DNA of 64,000 nt. Origin: Chrysaora quinquecirrha. Lineage: Eukaryota > Cnidaria > Scyphozoa > Semaeostomeae > Pelagiidae. The DNA is taken from assembly GCA_014526335.1 (NCBI GenBank), contig JACTAT010000328.1, positions 177,830 through 241,829 on the forward strand. Reading direction: 5' to 3'. Positions 1 to 16,740 of this stretch are shown here, piece by piece. The stretch's first letter is position 1. Each line of letters starts with the position of its first letter. Both the position numbers and the translations under genes were made by a program. The notes under the pieces are model-generated. The model saw nothing but the letters and a program-made list of their open reading frames with translations, did not search any database and was not told the DNA's origin.

Positions 1-628
1 GGAAATTGGTCAAATTAGTGACATTTTATGATCCATACACGAGAAACCTTGGATCGATCAGAGTCAGGAAAAAGTTACGGTCAAACGGTCATTGACCGGA
101 GGAAGGTCCATTAGAACAATAGAAAATATTTTGCCACACCCAAAACACGCCTATTTTTCATTGTTAAGTGAGGAAGGTTTCCAGCTAGGAGTATATTTGT
201 CTGGACGAAGGTTAAACACTTTTCTGGACTCTGGGGTCGATTCTGGTTTAATCCAGAGCAAGATCTCGTCCTTTTCAAATGTATCTACATGAGAATGAAT
301 AGATCAGGTCTGAGCTGACCCAGAAGAAGTATTGTTTACATGGGATCTGTTACACTAGAGAACCACAGTATATTTTCGAGTTGATGTAATTTGCTTTACT
401 ACTTGCTGTTTGAAATTTCATACCATACCAGTCTGGATCCGTTTTGAACAAACGCATTAATATATTAAGATTTAAGCAGAGCTAGATCTAATTCAGAACA
501 GATTGAACAGAGCTTAAAGTGGCTGAAATCTAGACCAAGGTACAGGAAATATGCGTTGGAGCCGAAAGTTGTTCTTCATTGGGCCAGAACCAATCCAAAT
601 ATTTAAACAGGGTCTAAGAGGAACTTAC
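1..628. other. VPS11 intron sequence, no exon recognised
   Basis: This is the stretch downstream of the last VPS11 exon I can identify (donor at 628-627). I searched the minus strand for the next VPS11 block and did not find it, so the intron probably continues past the window edge. I see no other gene, RNA or repeat that I can name here. Confidence 0.5.
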
Positions 629-2118
629 CCCAACAGAAACCAAGATATTATGTTGCTTCAGTTGAAAGAGAAGACTGACACGAAACTCATAAGCTTTGTA
701 AAATGAAAACTTTTGATCTCCATCAATCACAAATATATTTCCATCATTATCTAAAGAAAAAGTCAGAATAATATATAATAATAATGACAACATATTAAGG
801 AAAGAAATGGTAGATAAAAATCATATAAACATCTTACGAACCTCCAATCAAAATATTTCCTCTTCCACTTGCAGTTGATGTTATTTCTAAGCCCTATGAA
901 ATAAAAAGATGAATGTTAAGCATTGATCTAAACTACATGGTAATGAATCTCTTGTAAAAATAAAATCGAACACAATACTATATCATCATAGCCATCTGGA
1001 TAACGTTTTTTGTCAGGTTGATTCACCCAACCTCTGTTTGCCTAACATGCTGGTCATTTCATCAAACTATTAAAACAGTTTGATTCATCTTTAGATAGAT
1101 ACAACTTTGAAAGACATGAACATTAGAATTCAGATGGCAAGGTCAGCTGCTGGTAAAATGGACGTAATCTGGCAGTCACAATTAGACAGGAAACTAAAAA
1201 TTAAGTTTTTAAAAAGTATGTTGAGAGTGTCCTTTTATATGACTCAGAAAGCTGGACTCTAACCAAGTCAATGGAGAAAAGGCTCAATGAAAATTTCACC
1301 AGGCTATTGAGAAAGGTACTAAATGTTATATGGAGCAATAGAATGACTAACCAACAACTATATGGTCAACTTCCTCCAATTACTGATATTTTCAGGGAAA
1401 GGCATCTCCGTTCCCTGGGGCATGTGTGACAAAGAGAGGAGCAGACACTTCACAGCCTGCTTCTATGGGAACCCCAACATGGGAAATGCTCTAGAGGCCG
1501 ACCAACAACAGCATACATCAACCAAATATGTTTTGACGCAAACTTGACCAGAGAAGAATTGGGACGAGGAATGGTGGATAGAGATTGATGGAAAAGAATT
1601 AAGCAAACGATTGCCTGACATGCATACAGAATTACACAAAAAAAACTTATCACCATTTCAGGTTTGGCAAAACATCTTAAAAAGTTGGGGGAATAGTATT
1701 TCTTTAAATAAATAAAATTGCAATTTTACCTTCAATTTATCAAAAGGCTGATCTGTGGAAGAGTCTTTAAGGACTTCTCTATCAAAAAGTTGAATTTCCG
1801 CCACTAAAGAAAAGAGAAAGTAAAAAGGAAACATTTATGCTCAAGTTTTAGGACAAAACAATTTACAAATGTTGTCTGGGAGCGAGAAGATGGGATTCTT
1901 CCGTTTGCTTTTTGGGCCTAAGTGTTGGGCCTTCCTAAAAATGTTGATACCAATTCAATTTTAGGTATCTAAATAACAAAATTTAGTCATCAAAACAACC
2001 AAAATAGATTAGTTAGAAAATTTTTCCGAGTAACCAATTCAAAATTCATGTATCAGAGTATCTATAACAAACGAAATTTCAGGAAAATGAAAAGGAAACT
2101 CACCAGTGGGAACGCCAT
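629..2118 (-). CDS. VPS11: VPS11, core subunit of HOPS/CORVET (5' part, runs out of window)
   Basis: VPS11 is a scaffold subunit of the HOPS and CORVET tethering complexes on late endosomes, lysosomes and vacuoles. Four minus-strand exons (2118-2104, 1803-1730, 893-842, 750-629) encode the first 88 residues, the start of the N-terminal beta-propeller. The best match is in the last exon: YKAYEFRVSLLFQLKQHNIL, against the family's AYKLRVTHLYQLKQHNILASVG. The first exons read MAFPLWRKFNFF then DREVL, like the human QWRRFVFFDKEL, but only if one T is added to the T5 run (minus sense) at 1788-1784; as written the frame breaks. The third exon ends at a GGAG|GTTCGTAAG donor, chosen because it keeps ILIGDNDGNIFVID in frame. 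The gene starts about 305 bp downstream of the SNX19 stop, on the same strand. The rest of the gene lies outside the window. Confidence 0.88.
1108..1665 (+). mobile_element. Degenerate non-LTR retrotransposon (LINE) fragment, RT C-terminal region
   Basis: It lies in the second VPS11 intron, opposite in strand to the gene. Conceptual plus-strand translation, with stops and frame changes, gives pieces typical of the C-terminal part of LINE reverse transcriptases: MEKRLNENFTRLLRKVLN, then QLYGQLPPITDIFRERHL, then a LWEPQHGKCSRGRPTTAYI-like segment. The order and spacing match the conserved post-RT region of animal LINEs. Multiple stop codons show it is a dead copy. I cannot assign the clade with confidence. 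Confidence 0.75.
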
Positions 2119-2423
2119 CTTGTCTGTTTTGGAAACTGAGCAAAATCCAGATCGAGGCTGAGCAAGATGACAAAAAAACATGAAGTGACAACGTTAATGG
2201 GAAATTTACAAAATTTTGGTTATTAATAATACAATCATTAAGTGAATTATAACTTAACAAAATCTGAATTTGTAACTTTATTGAAATTCATGCACTACTC
2301 CAAAGACGAACAAAAATATATCGGTAGCGATCATTCCAAAAATAGTAATACAGTAATGATCTACCTACAGAACTTGGTATCATCAAATCAAATTAGCATT
2401 ATTAGCGACAAAAAGTGTCTTAT

Positions 2424-5400
2424 TTAGGAATTAGATGTTTGACTCATTAATTTATACTGTGAAAATCCATCTTGAAGTTCAGGGATAAATTCAACAATGA
2501 TAATTTCGATGGCAGCATATAGAACGTGTCTGCAACAGAAAGATAGATTGTATTACAACTACCTTTGCATTCGATCGATGATTTAATCATGATTTTGTGA
2601 TTAAAGTAGCATGATTAATGAACAGAAGTATTTTACCTATTGATCTTTGAATATTGTAGAGAATGTAAGAGTTCTCTTGCCCATTTTTCATAATCATCAG
2701 TACCAATCAGTACACGAACAATGCCTACAAAACAATTGTCAATATTCATGCTCTTTTCAAAGAAAACTAAAAAACCATCATTTAAATCAAGCTGAACTTA
2801 AGTTAAAATTAATACCTTCACAGCTATACAAAACATTTGTAAACATATCATGAAATAGCATATATAAATACGTGACAACATAAATCTATAAATCTTACCA
2901 GGCAAAAACTCTAAGAATTTTTCGATTGCTTTTTCTTTGATTAACAATTTTTCATTTGCATTTGGTTTTGGAGCTGGTTCTTTCAACTTTCCATTTTCCC
3001 AAATTACTTCATGTAAATCTGCCAAATATTTCATCCAACGTTCTTTCGCTACTATTTCACCAATCAACTGAGAAATTTTCCTAAAATTAAGAGACGATAC
3101 CAGAAAATTAGTAAAAGTGAAGGAATGATCGACGATGATATTACGCGAGCAAGCAAGCAAGCAAGCAAGCAATCAAGCAAAGCAGGTTTGGGGTTCTGTT
3201 GGTTGCAGCTATCCAGCTTAAACTATCTGCTTCTTTATGAGTATAATGTAAACATTTTAGTTCAGGCAACTTGTTTCTAAAGATTTCTACACGTGTAAAT
3301 CGTCCGCTACAACACTACATTCATCTTATAATCATGGGATCTTTTTTATATGATGTACGTTGCATTTTAGTGATTGATGTTCTACGTACAGGCAGATTAA
3401 CTTTCTTCACGGATGTTCAACTGATGAGCTATAAAGATTAAAGAGGGTAGAGCTATTACTTCTGTTTCTGGTAAGAATACGCCCAAGTAATGTTTAATAA
3501 AGAGTTTGAATATGATGATCTATGTTTAGTAAATATGATAAAATAAAGAATAAAAAAGGAATGAATACCATTCTAAAATGCCACCAAGACTATAAAGAAC
3601 AGCTTGTTGAACATTTTCAAATGTTAACCAACAGTTCATGCCTTTTAATGCCTGACACATGAAGGACATAACAGCATCAGTAAGAGGCCATGGTATCTCT
3701 TCAGCTGCTTTTCGCGCGTCGAGAATTGACAAAGTTTCGTTTCTAGTTCTTGCTGCTAATTCATTAGAAAACAAAGAAGCAATTCCAACTGAAAATCTTC
3801 TATCAGGACTGTCTATTGTTGTAAGAGCAATACGAGCATTATCAGTTGATTCAGAACCATCACCACTTAATCTAGGCCCTAATTCATCCTCTGTATCAGC
3901 AGCAGATTCAGGTTTATTCGCATTTGACTTGACTGAACTCAGAAGCTTTGGTTTTTGGAAAAACTCAACCTGACCAATCATATGGTTCGATTTTGTTGGA
4001 TTCGTTGATTGCTGTCCCTCTGGGTGCATATCTCTATCGATCTGTTTGTCAACAAAATTTGAAAACCATTGCAAAGAATGTCGATCCTAAAAGTAATACA
4101 TATGCATATTCAGTTAGTTAGTGAGCCAGTTAGTTGTTTGGTTTAGCAAGTAACTAAGTTAGCAGGTTAGTTAAAAAGTAGCGAGGTTGTAAGATAGTTA
4201 CTAGTTAGTTAGTTAGTTAGTTAGTCAGTTAATTAGTAAGTTAGTTGCTTAGTTAGCTAGTTAGTAAGTAAGTAAGTTAAATAGTTAGTAAGTTATTTAG
4301 TCAGTCAGTTAGTTACTTAGTTGGATGGTGACTTAGTTCGTTAGTTAGTTACTTAGTTAGTTTGTTAATTAGTTGGTTAGTCAGGTCATTAGTTAGTTAG
4401 TCAGTTAATTGGTAAGTAAGTTAGTTAGTTAGTTAGTCGGTCAGTTAATTAGTTAGTGAGTAAGTCAGTTAGTTAGCTATCAAGCTAGTTAGTTAGTTAG
4501 CTAGCTATCTAGCTAGTTAATTAATGAGTTAGTTAGTAACTTAGTTAGTTAGTTAGCTTGTTAGTTAGTTCGTTAGTTAGTTAGTTACTTAGTTATTTAG
4601 TTAGTTAATTAGTTAGCTGGCTGGTCAGGTAATTAGTAAGTTAGTCAGTTAACTAGTAAGTTAGTTAGTTAGTGAGTTAATTAGTCAGTCAGTGAATTAG
4701 TTGGTGAGTAAGTTAGTTAGCTAGTTAGTTGGTTAGGTATTGAGTCAGTTAGTTAGTAAGTTAGTTAGTTAGTAAGTTGTTCGTTACTTACTTACTTATT
4801 TACTTACTTAGTTAGATAGTTAGTAAGTCAGTTAGTTAGTTAGTTAGTTAGTCAGTTAGATAGATAGACAAATAGAAAGATAGAAAGATAAAAAGATAAA
4901 AGATTTGAATAATTCAAATGACACAAATATATTGAAAATGAAACTTACAAAGGCATCCGTATCTGAGTATCCAAACATTCTTGGGACATCATAACCATGG
5001 ATAAAATATCTTGAACTTTCTCCTTTTTCAGCTACGTCTTTTGAACCTAAACATAAACACAGATAAATTATTGAAAAAATCACTGAAATTACTTCAAGAA
5101 GAACAAATAGATTAATTCAAAGAAAATAAAAGAAATATAAACGAAAATAAAAAGAGGAGGGATTCTGATATTCAAGAAATGCATCATTTATGGAATGTCG
5201 ACATAAGATTACCTGTTAAAGCATTTCTGATGTTTCCAACAAGCTTGTTTTCCATCTGAATACAAAGAAAAAGGGAACATGATGGCCAAATTGAAAATGA
5301 AAATAAGATAAAATAAACTTCAAGTTCAACAGTAATGTCAGGGTGTAGAAAGTTAAGGAAAAACCTGTTTTGGTTTGATAAGTTTTGGTTTTATAATTGA

Positions 5401-8400
5401 AGCATTTCCATATCCTTCAGCTCCTAAGAATTCTTTAAATTCTCTGCTGTTGCACACTTCTTGTCTGCTGACCAAACTCTAAAGAAAAATAGCAGACAAA
5501 CTGACAACTCAATGCTAAACACAGAGTTTTATGTTATTTGTGGTAAATGAATAAAGAATATTGTCAAGAGAGTTCGAGTTAACTTCACACTAGATCGATG
5601 ATGATAGCAAGTTTTGATTGATTAATTGTACAAATGAAATCATACCACAAGATAGGATTCCAAGATTTTTCTTCTTCCTGCGATGACATCAGGATCCATC
5701 CTACCAAACGGCATTGCATATCTTCGATTTGGCCTCAAAACACCTTTCATATACACCGACATTTGGCTGTGAGTCAATCGATTGTGCAAATACATAAATT
5801 CACGATATCTTCGTTTGATTTCACGGATCAATGGTAGGGTCTCATGTGGATCGTTACATGAAGATGTATTCAATGATGCTTCTAACAGTTCTCTTTTGTA
5901 AATCTCCGGCCAAATTCGGATGTCATACTACAAACATAAGATAAGGTTATAAGAAATAGATTAAATAACATGATTGATGCGCTTGATTAAAGAAAAAAGC
6001 GCGTTTATACAATGAGAAATGGTAGAGAAATGAATGAAACATGTACAGTTCGAAGCTGAAATATGGCAAAAATCAATCAGACCAGACAAGCAACGGCACG
6101 CTTTATGGAGGGAGGGGGCTGATTAAAGTATGAAAAACAGAAATATATCACTTAGAAAAGATGATAAAGTAACCATTGACACTGAGTCTTTTGAAAACAT
6201 GTTTTTATGAATACAATGCACAATGGTGGACAACGCCTTGAACGGCTTGTTGGCCTTTAGATCAGAATCACAAAGGTTACCATAATGAGAAAGCAAAGCA
6301 GATAGCAAAGAGGAGAACGTAAAGGTATATAAGAGACAATGCAATTGCGATGATGAGTGGAATGAGGGAGCCTGAAGAACAGAGTAGATGAGTCATGTAG
6401 CAGTAGGAAAGTCATAGATTGCAATGGTTATAAAACCATGTTATTAAATGAAAATGAAACGTAACTCACATGAATATTATAAAGAGTGTATTTATTTCCA
6501 CCAGGTTCCCAACCTTTTTCAAAAGCAACTTCAGTAGTTGGAATGGAAATCATCTGCATAGGATACATCCATGCGGAGACAGGAATCTTTCCAGGATGTG
6601 GCAGAATAACCTCTCCTTCAAAAATCGGTATTATTCCGTCTGTTTTTATGGCAGTTTGCTCATTTTTTGTTTCATCTTCTGAAAATCTTGTTGATTCAGT
6701 TAAAACTGCGGCCGTTGAAATATTGGAAATTTCAAATATTGATTTTGCATCTTCAAATATTTCAGATTCATCAAAGTCTTCATCGAGTTCGTCAGCAAGT
6801 TCTGTCATTTCATCAATCGTCATCTCATTCCGTTGCATTTCGTGATCATTGGCACTGTTGTAGCCAATCACGTGTGCCTTTCCATATGATTCTGCATCTG
6901 TATCAGTCGCACCTAATAACGTTTAAGAATATTTTTCATACTAATATGCATTTTAACACACGTATATTACTGTATAAAGGAGGCAATATTTTCAAGTAAG
7001 ACATTCTAAGACAAGTCTAGATGAAACGAGAAAAGAAGAACAGGAGATGAGGAGAGAAAATACAAAACAAGCAGAGTGAATGATGACTTCCGCAGCTCTC
7101 TTCTCTAAAATTTAAAAAGATTTATGAGCCGTGCATCCAACGTAATAATGGTTTAGAGCACACAAGCACGGATGTCTTATGATCTCTTTATTAACCTACA
7201 CCGCAAAAAGCTAAATAATGCGATTGATTTTGCAATTGAGAGCAAAACAACAAGGTAACTATAGTAAATAATGAAATGATCATTTACCTGAAAATGATGA
7301 CAGTGTGTCAATTTCTTTCCGAGTTTCATGAAAACGAGAAGTAAGAACATCAAATGAAGAAATTGTATGTTCTGTATCATTTCGTTTTCTCTTTTCTTTT
7401 TTCATCATTAAACCTTTTGATAAATTTGACGGAGAAACGCTAGTGAATTCATCATCTGTGCTGACGCTGTCTTTGTGATTGGAAAAAGTTCTCTGGAGTT
7501 TTAATTTACTTTTTCTTATTGTTGAAGGTAGTTTAATCTTCTGAATATACTTGGCAGTTTTCTTGATTTTCTGTGAATCAGAGATTTATCAAACGGAGTT
7601 GCAAATTTTTGGCTTTCATTTTCATGAGTGCTTGAATCGACAACGCTTGCAAAAGTAGTGACAGAAGGAGCTCTATGATGAAGTGAATGATTCTTATTTG
7701 CAGCTTTATCACTTTCTTCATTATCACTCAAATATGCATTGTCTTCATAATCATTTACTGATGAAAATTCAGTCTCACTTCCAGTGAGTGAAACAATATC
7801 AAAACCATCAAGCGCATGGCTATTGGATGTTAATTTGTCTGGCAAATTGTTGATAACTTTGAAATATGAACCATTGCTACCAAGACTTTCTGTAGAAGCA
7901 AGAAGAGTACTTTCACTTTCAGCAGTGTTGATTGAGATTTCAAGATCTGTAAGACTTTCACTGTCACAAGAAATAAATGACTCATTATCATCTTCATCAG
8001 TAAGTTCTGTTGGCAAGCAATTTTCAGAATAAAACAAATGAGGATCTGATAGACCGCATTCATGTTCCTTTGCATTTGTTGATACATCCATTACAACTGG
8101 TGAGGCATTTTCAAATGGGTTTGCAAGCATTGTCATCTCAATGCATGTTGGGCAATTTGGGGCTGTCTCATAAAACACATTTCTGTCAGGAACGCTGTGT
8201 ATCTTAAGAATTTCATCGTCATCTTGAGTATCATCAGTACCAACATTTTCTGATTCTTTTGAACGATTACAACTGACACTTTCATCTGAACTGAGTTTCT
8301 TTAATTTTCTTATATCACTTGTCTCATTCTTTTGGTTGCACATATTTAAACATGAAACTTGTTCAGTGTTGGCACCCCCAAATGAATGAAATCTCGCTTT

Positions 8401-9785
8401 GAACTGTTCATAAAACAAATCCTGCCTTTTATTCATCTTATCATAACTTCTCTTTCTGTAGAAGCCAGAGGTCGAGGGGGGACAATATCCCCAAGATTCA
8501 GATAATTTTCTATTTCTGTCTGTATCTGTTTCTGAATCTTTTAATCTTTGTTTTATTTTACGCATCTTAGCAAATGATTCAGAGGACCCATCAATCTTTT
8601 TCACAACCCCTACATCATTTTGCTTCTCTTGAAGGTTTTGATTGTCCAAAGTGTCTGCTTTTTTCATACCTTTTGTGTTGGTCCTTTTTCCCAGTGTAAG
8701 GACTCCATCATGTGAAGGAGATGAATCAGGTATTTTGTCATTAGGGTATCCTGTCTTGACTTTTATTTTTGACACATTATCATCACTGTTTTCATTATAC
8801 AGTTTAACCATTGTTGACCCATAGACTGGAGCTGGCATTCTTGCTTCAAGTTGATTTTGACGTAAAACACGATCAAATGCATTGTATGTTTCCTCAGCTG
8901 AGGATAATTCGGTTGTGGAATGATTTGGAGTGACATATCTTGATTCTATGTTATCTGTTAAATTTTCCATTGAAGAATCAGATTGACCTCTAGTAGCATT
9001 TGATAAATCTTCAGAATGATTTTTCTCATCTGTTACACTCTCATATCCATCACTATCTTGTTTACTTTCATTTTGTTCTTCAACAGATAAATCATCATCA
9101 TCATCATGAAGATCTTTTTTCTCCTCATCGTTCCATTGTTTCAATAACATTTCAATTGGAACCGGCTCTTCAAATATATCAATTAATGCCTGATTAATGA
9201 AATGATCTTCTGAGACCAAATTTATCAGTTTATACAATCCATTGATTGCTAGTATTTCACGCAGCATAAACCGTCCACCTTCACATGAAAATGTGTTATG
9301 AGGCAAAAGTTTAAACAGAATCATATCTGTTATTTTTCTTAAAAAATCCAGCTCCAATCCTTGATTTTTGATGTAATATGTGGTGTGACTCTTGTCTCAT
9401 AAAGTTCTATAATACATTGTTCAAAATCCTGTTGACTTATCCCAGGATACTTACTATGGACAGCATTACAACAATCATTAAATATCTTGACATGTTTGGT
9501 TAATAGATTTATCAACCCAACTGCAGTTGAATGAATGTCCATGTCACATATTTTCTTATATCCTTCAACTGAGATCATTTCCAATGCTTTCTTTGTTTCT
9601 TCAATAAACTGTTTTTCGTTTGTTCCCACTTTTTCATACCACGACTGAACAAAGTCCCTTATTACATCATCAGTTATTAACTTGATTTTTCTTGCGATTG
9701 GTCGAGGAAGATCTTTTAATGTACTTAAATTAGCACTAAATCTTTGCGTCGAATCACAGCCTTCCTGCTCCGACATACTGGTCAT
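2424..9785 (-). CDS. SNX19: Sorting nexin-19 (PXA-PX-nexin C)
   Basis: SNX19 is a PX-domain sorting nexin acting at endosome/ER-lysosome contacts. Ten exons join in phase: 9785-7288, 6912-6470, 5927-5646, 5478-5365, 5255-5213, 5046-4949, 4086-3569, 3080-2899, 2724-2637, 2529-2424 (about 1457 aa; human about 990). Order: PXA domain (about 1-250), a long acidic, Ser-rich disordered region (about 250-930), PX domain with RRYREFMYLHNRL and the PFGRMD motif, and nexin-C domain (KERWMKYLADLHEVIW; INRHVLYAAIEIIIVEF). There is no RGS domain between PXA and PX, which separates it from SNX13/14/25. Two frame breaks in exon 1, at T5 9365-9369 and T4 7567-7570 (plus strand), are each repaired by one added base, and the total length is then a multiple of three. 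ATG at 9785 is taken; 9776 (MSEQEG) is an alternative. The extra length is mainly in the disordered linker. Confidence 0.93.
3152..3178. repeat. (GCAA)n short microsatellite
   Basis: About six tandem AAGC/CAAG units lie in the intron just upstream of the SNX19 nexin-C exon. A similar short run occurs at 34852-34872 inside lipin. It is ordinary simple sequence. Confidence 0.85.
4108..4860. repeat. Long degenerate (TTAG)n microsatellite in SNX19 intron
   Basis: About 750 bp of TTAG/GTTA tetranucleotide repeat interrupted by point changes (GTCA, GTAA, GCTA variants) fill most of the intron between the SNX19 exons at 5046-4949 and 4086-3569. It is not the metazoan telomere repeat TTAGGG or TTAGG. 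The many interruptions suggest an old array that has decayed without being lost. Confidence 0.9.
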
Positions 9786-10489
9786 TATGAAGAGGAAGAC
9801 GTCGTTCGAAATACCAACAACGAATTTTCTCGAACAGAACAAAAAGATAATCGAAATCCAACTGAATTTTGAATGTAAAACATAAAAATGTAATGATGGC
9901 AGATATAAACATTATACTTAGCGATGTGACGAATAGAGATCCACTTCCGTAAAACAGAATGAACAGGAACGTCACAAGAAGGGGCCTAAGCCTCAAAAAC
10001 GCCATCTTTGTTTATCGAAGTTTCTCCTTTCAGGTTATTCCTTTTGTCAACTGTTCCATAACAAAGTGTGCTCCTCAGACAAATGTTCAAGTCTTCAACA
10101 AGTTCAAAATTTCTGTAAAATGGTTTCAAAATATCAAAATTCACTTAGGAATACAATGTCTCAGCAATCGACGACATGATCCAACTGGAAGTGGAATGGA
10201 AATCCAGGTTCTAAACAAGCAACAACAGCAACACAGCAACTCCATAAGCCTCACCTCGTATTCATGAGATATCTGATTGGCAGTTGAACCTGTTCAGACA
10301 ATCTACTAATTGAAATACTTTTACGATCTCCTCATACTAATTTATCACAAACAAAAATCACTCCTTTTAATAAGAGTTTTAGTCACGCTTCAAAACACGA
10401 TCTGATTCGAACGAATGTTACATTAAACAACATTGTTATTAAAATATATTATGTAAGATAAAGAGATGAGTAAGAAAATAATGAAGGAA
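9786..10489. other. Intergenic region between SNX19 and DLAT
   Basis: It holds the upstream side of SNX19 and the downstream side of DLAT. Short open frames exist on both strands, but none has recognisable content or splice context. I see no repeat family here. Confidence 0.5.
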
Positions 10490-15691
<5,202 letters not shown>

Positions 15692-16740
15692 GTCTTATGT
15701 GCAATAGGACTTGTCATGTAATTCCCAGAAAACCTTCAGTTTGCTTTTCCCAAAAAAGGCCTTCTCCCTCTCAAAATAGGCCCATTTTCACTGAGCTGCT
15801 TAACTCGAGAATAGACTTAGTACATCAGCCTCAGTTTCGCTCATAAAATCTGGACCAACAACAACAACTGACAACAACAACAACTAAATATGGGAAGTAT
15901 TTTTTCATCAGATGGGGTAGAATCAGGAAGAAAAATTTTCCCCCGAAAAATCGCCAAAACAATAAGTCTATAAAAACACAGTATCTGGTAGGATTTAGTA
16001 ACTATTTTTGAAGAGAAAGGGAGTTTCAAAACCCCTGATTAATGGCCATTTTGCAAGACCGACTGATTTGGTCAAGAAGGTAAGGGAAAATCTCCGATAA
16101 CCGGCCGAAATTTGGGGTTTCCAAAATCGTTCAAAACCTCCTAAAATACTTTATTAAGGTTATAAACAACTCTTTTATCCAATTAAGGGAATCATTGAGA
16201 CTAAAATTGTGCCATACGGTTTTTTTCGAAATTTCGCACGGTTTTCGAGCAAATTTTGGGCGGATTTACGGTTTCCAGACCCCCCCAAACACCCCCTCTT
16301 AAACCTCTCTAACAATACTTAAATACTTTTATAAGGTCATAAATAATTTCTTTATCAATCTATTGCGCTGTTTCAGTATTCTTGCAATGGACTTGAGGTT
16401 CCAAGCGGTCCCCATAAGGAATCGCAAGTACTGTAGCACCTTGTTTGGAAGCTAATTGCAACTAGGCATCTGTAAGAAGAATGTTTTCAAGAAAAGAAAA
16501 AAGCAAAGCAAAATGAATAGATTCTATGTTTTTGATACTACATAAAGAATACATACTACAATTTTATAAAATAAAAAAACTGACGCATCTAATCAATTAA
16601 CAGAAATAAATTTTACATCCCATGATTATTATTAAACTACGAATTTCCACATTATTGTTTTGAACTGGATTTATCAAATTTATTTCTCAAAATAAGTTGT
16701 TCATATTGTTCCTTGTTGTCCCTTGTGTTTTGTTTACTGT
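15692..16740. other. Intergenic region upstream of DLAT, downstream of the ZNF gene
   Basis: It contains the DLAT upstream region. About 16120-16390 holds two diverged copies of a segment with 'AATACTTTTATAAGGTCATAAA'-like sequence about 180 bp apart, probably a decayed tandem duplication. I see no coding sequence or RNA gene. Confidence 0.45.

Noticed and set aside
4108..4860. Interstitial telomere
   Set aside because: Unit is TTAG, not TTAGGG or TTAGG, and it is highly impure.
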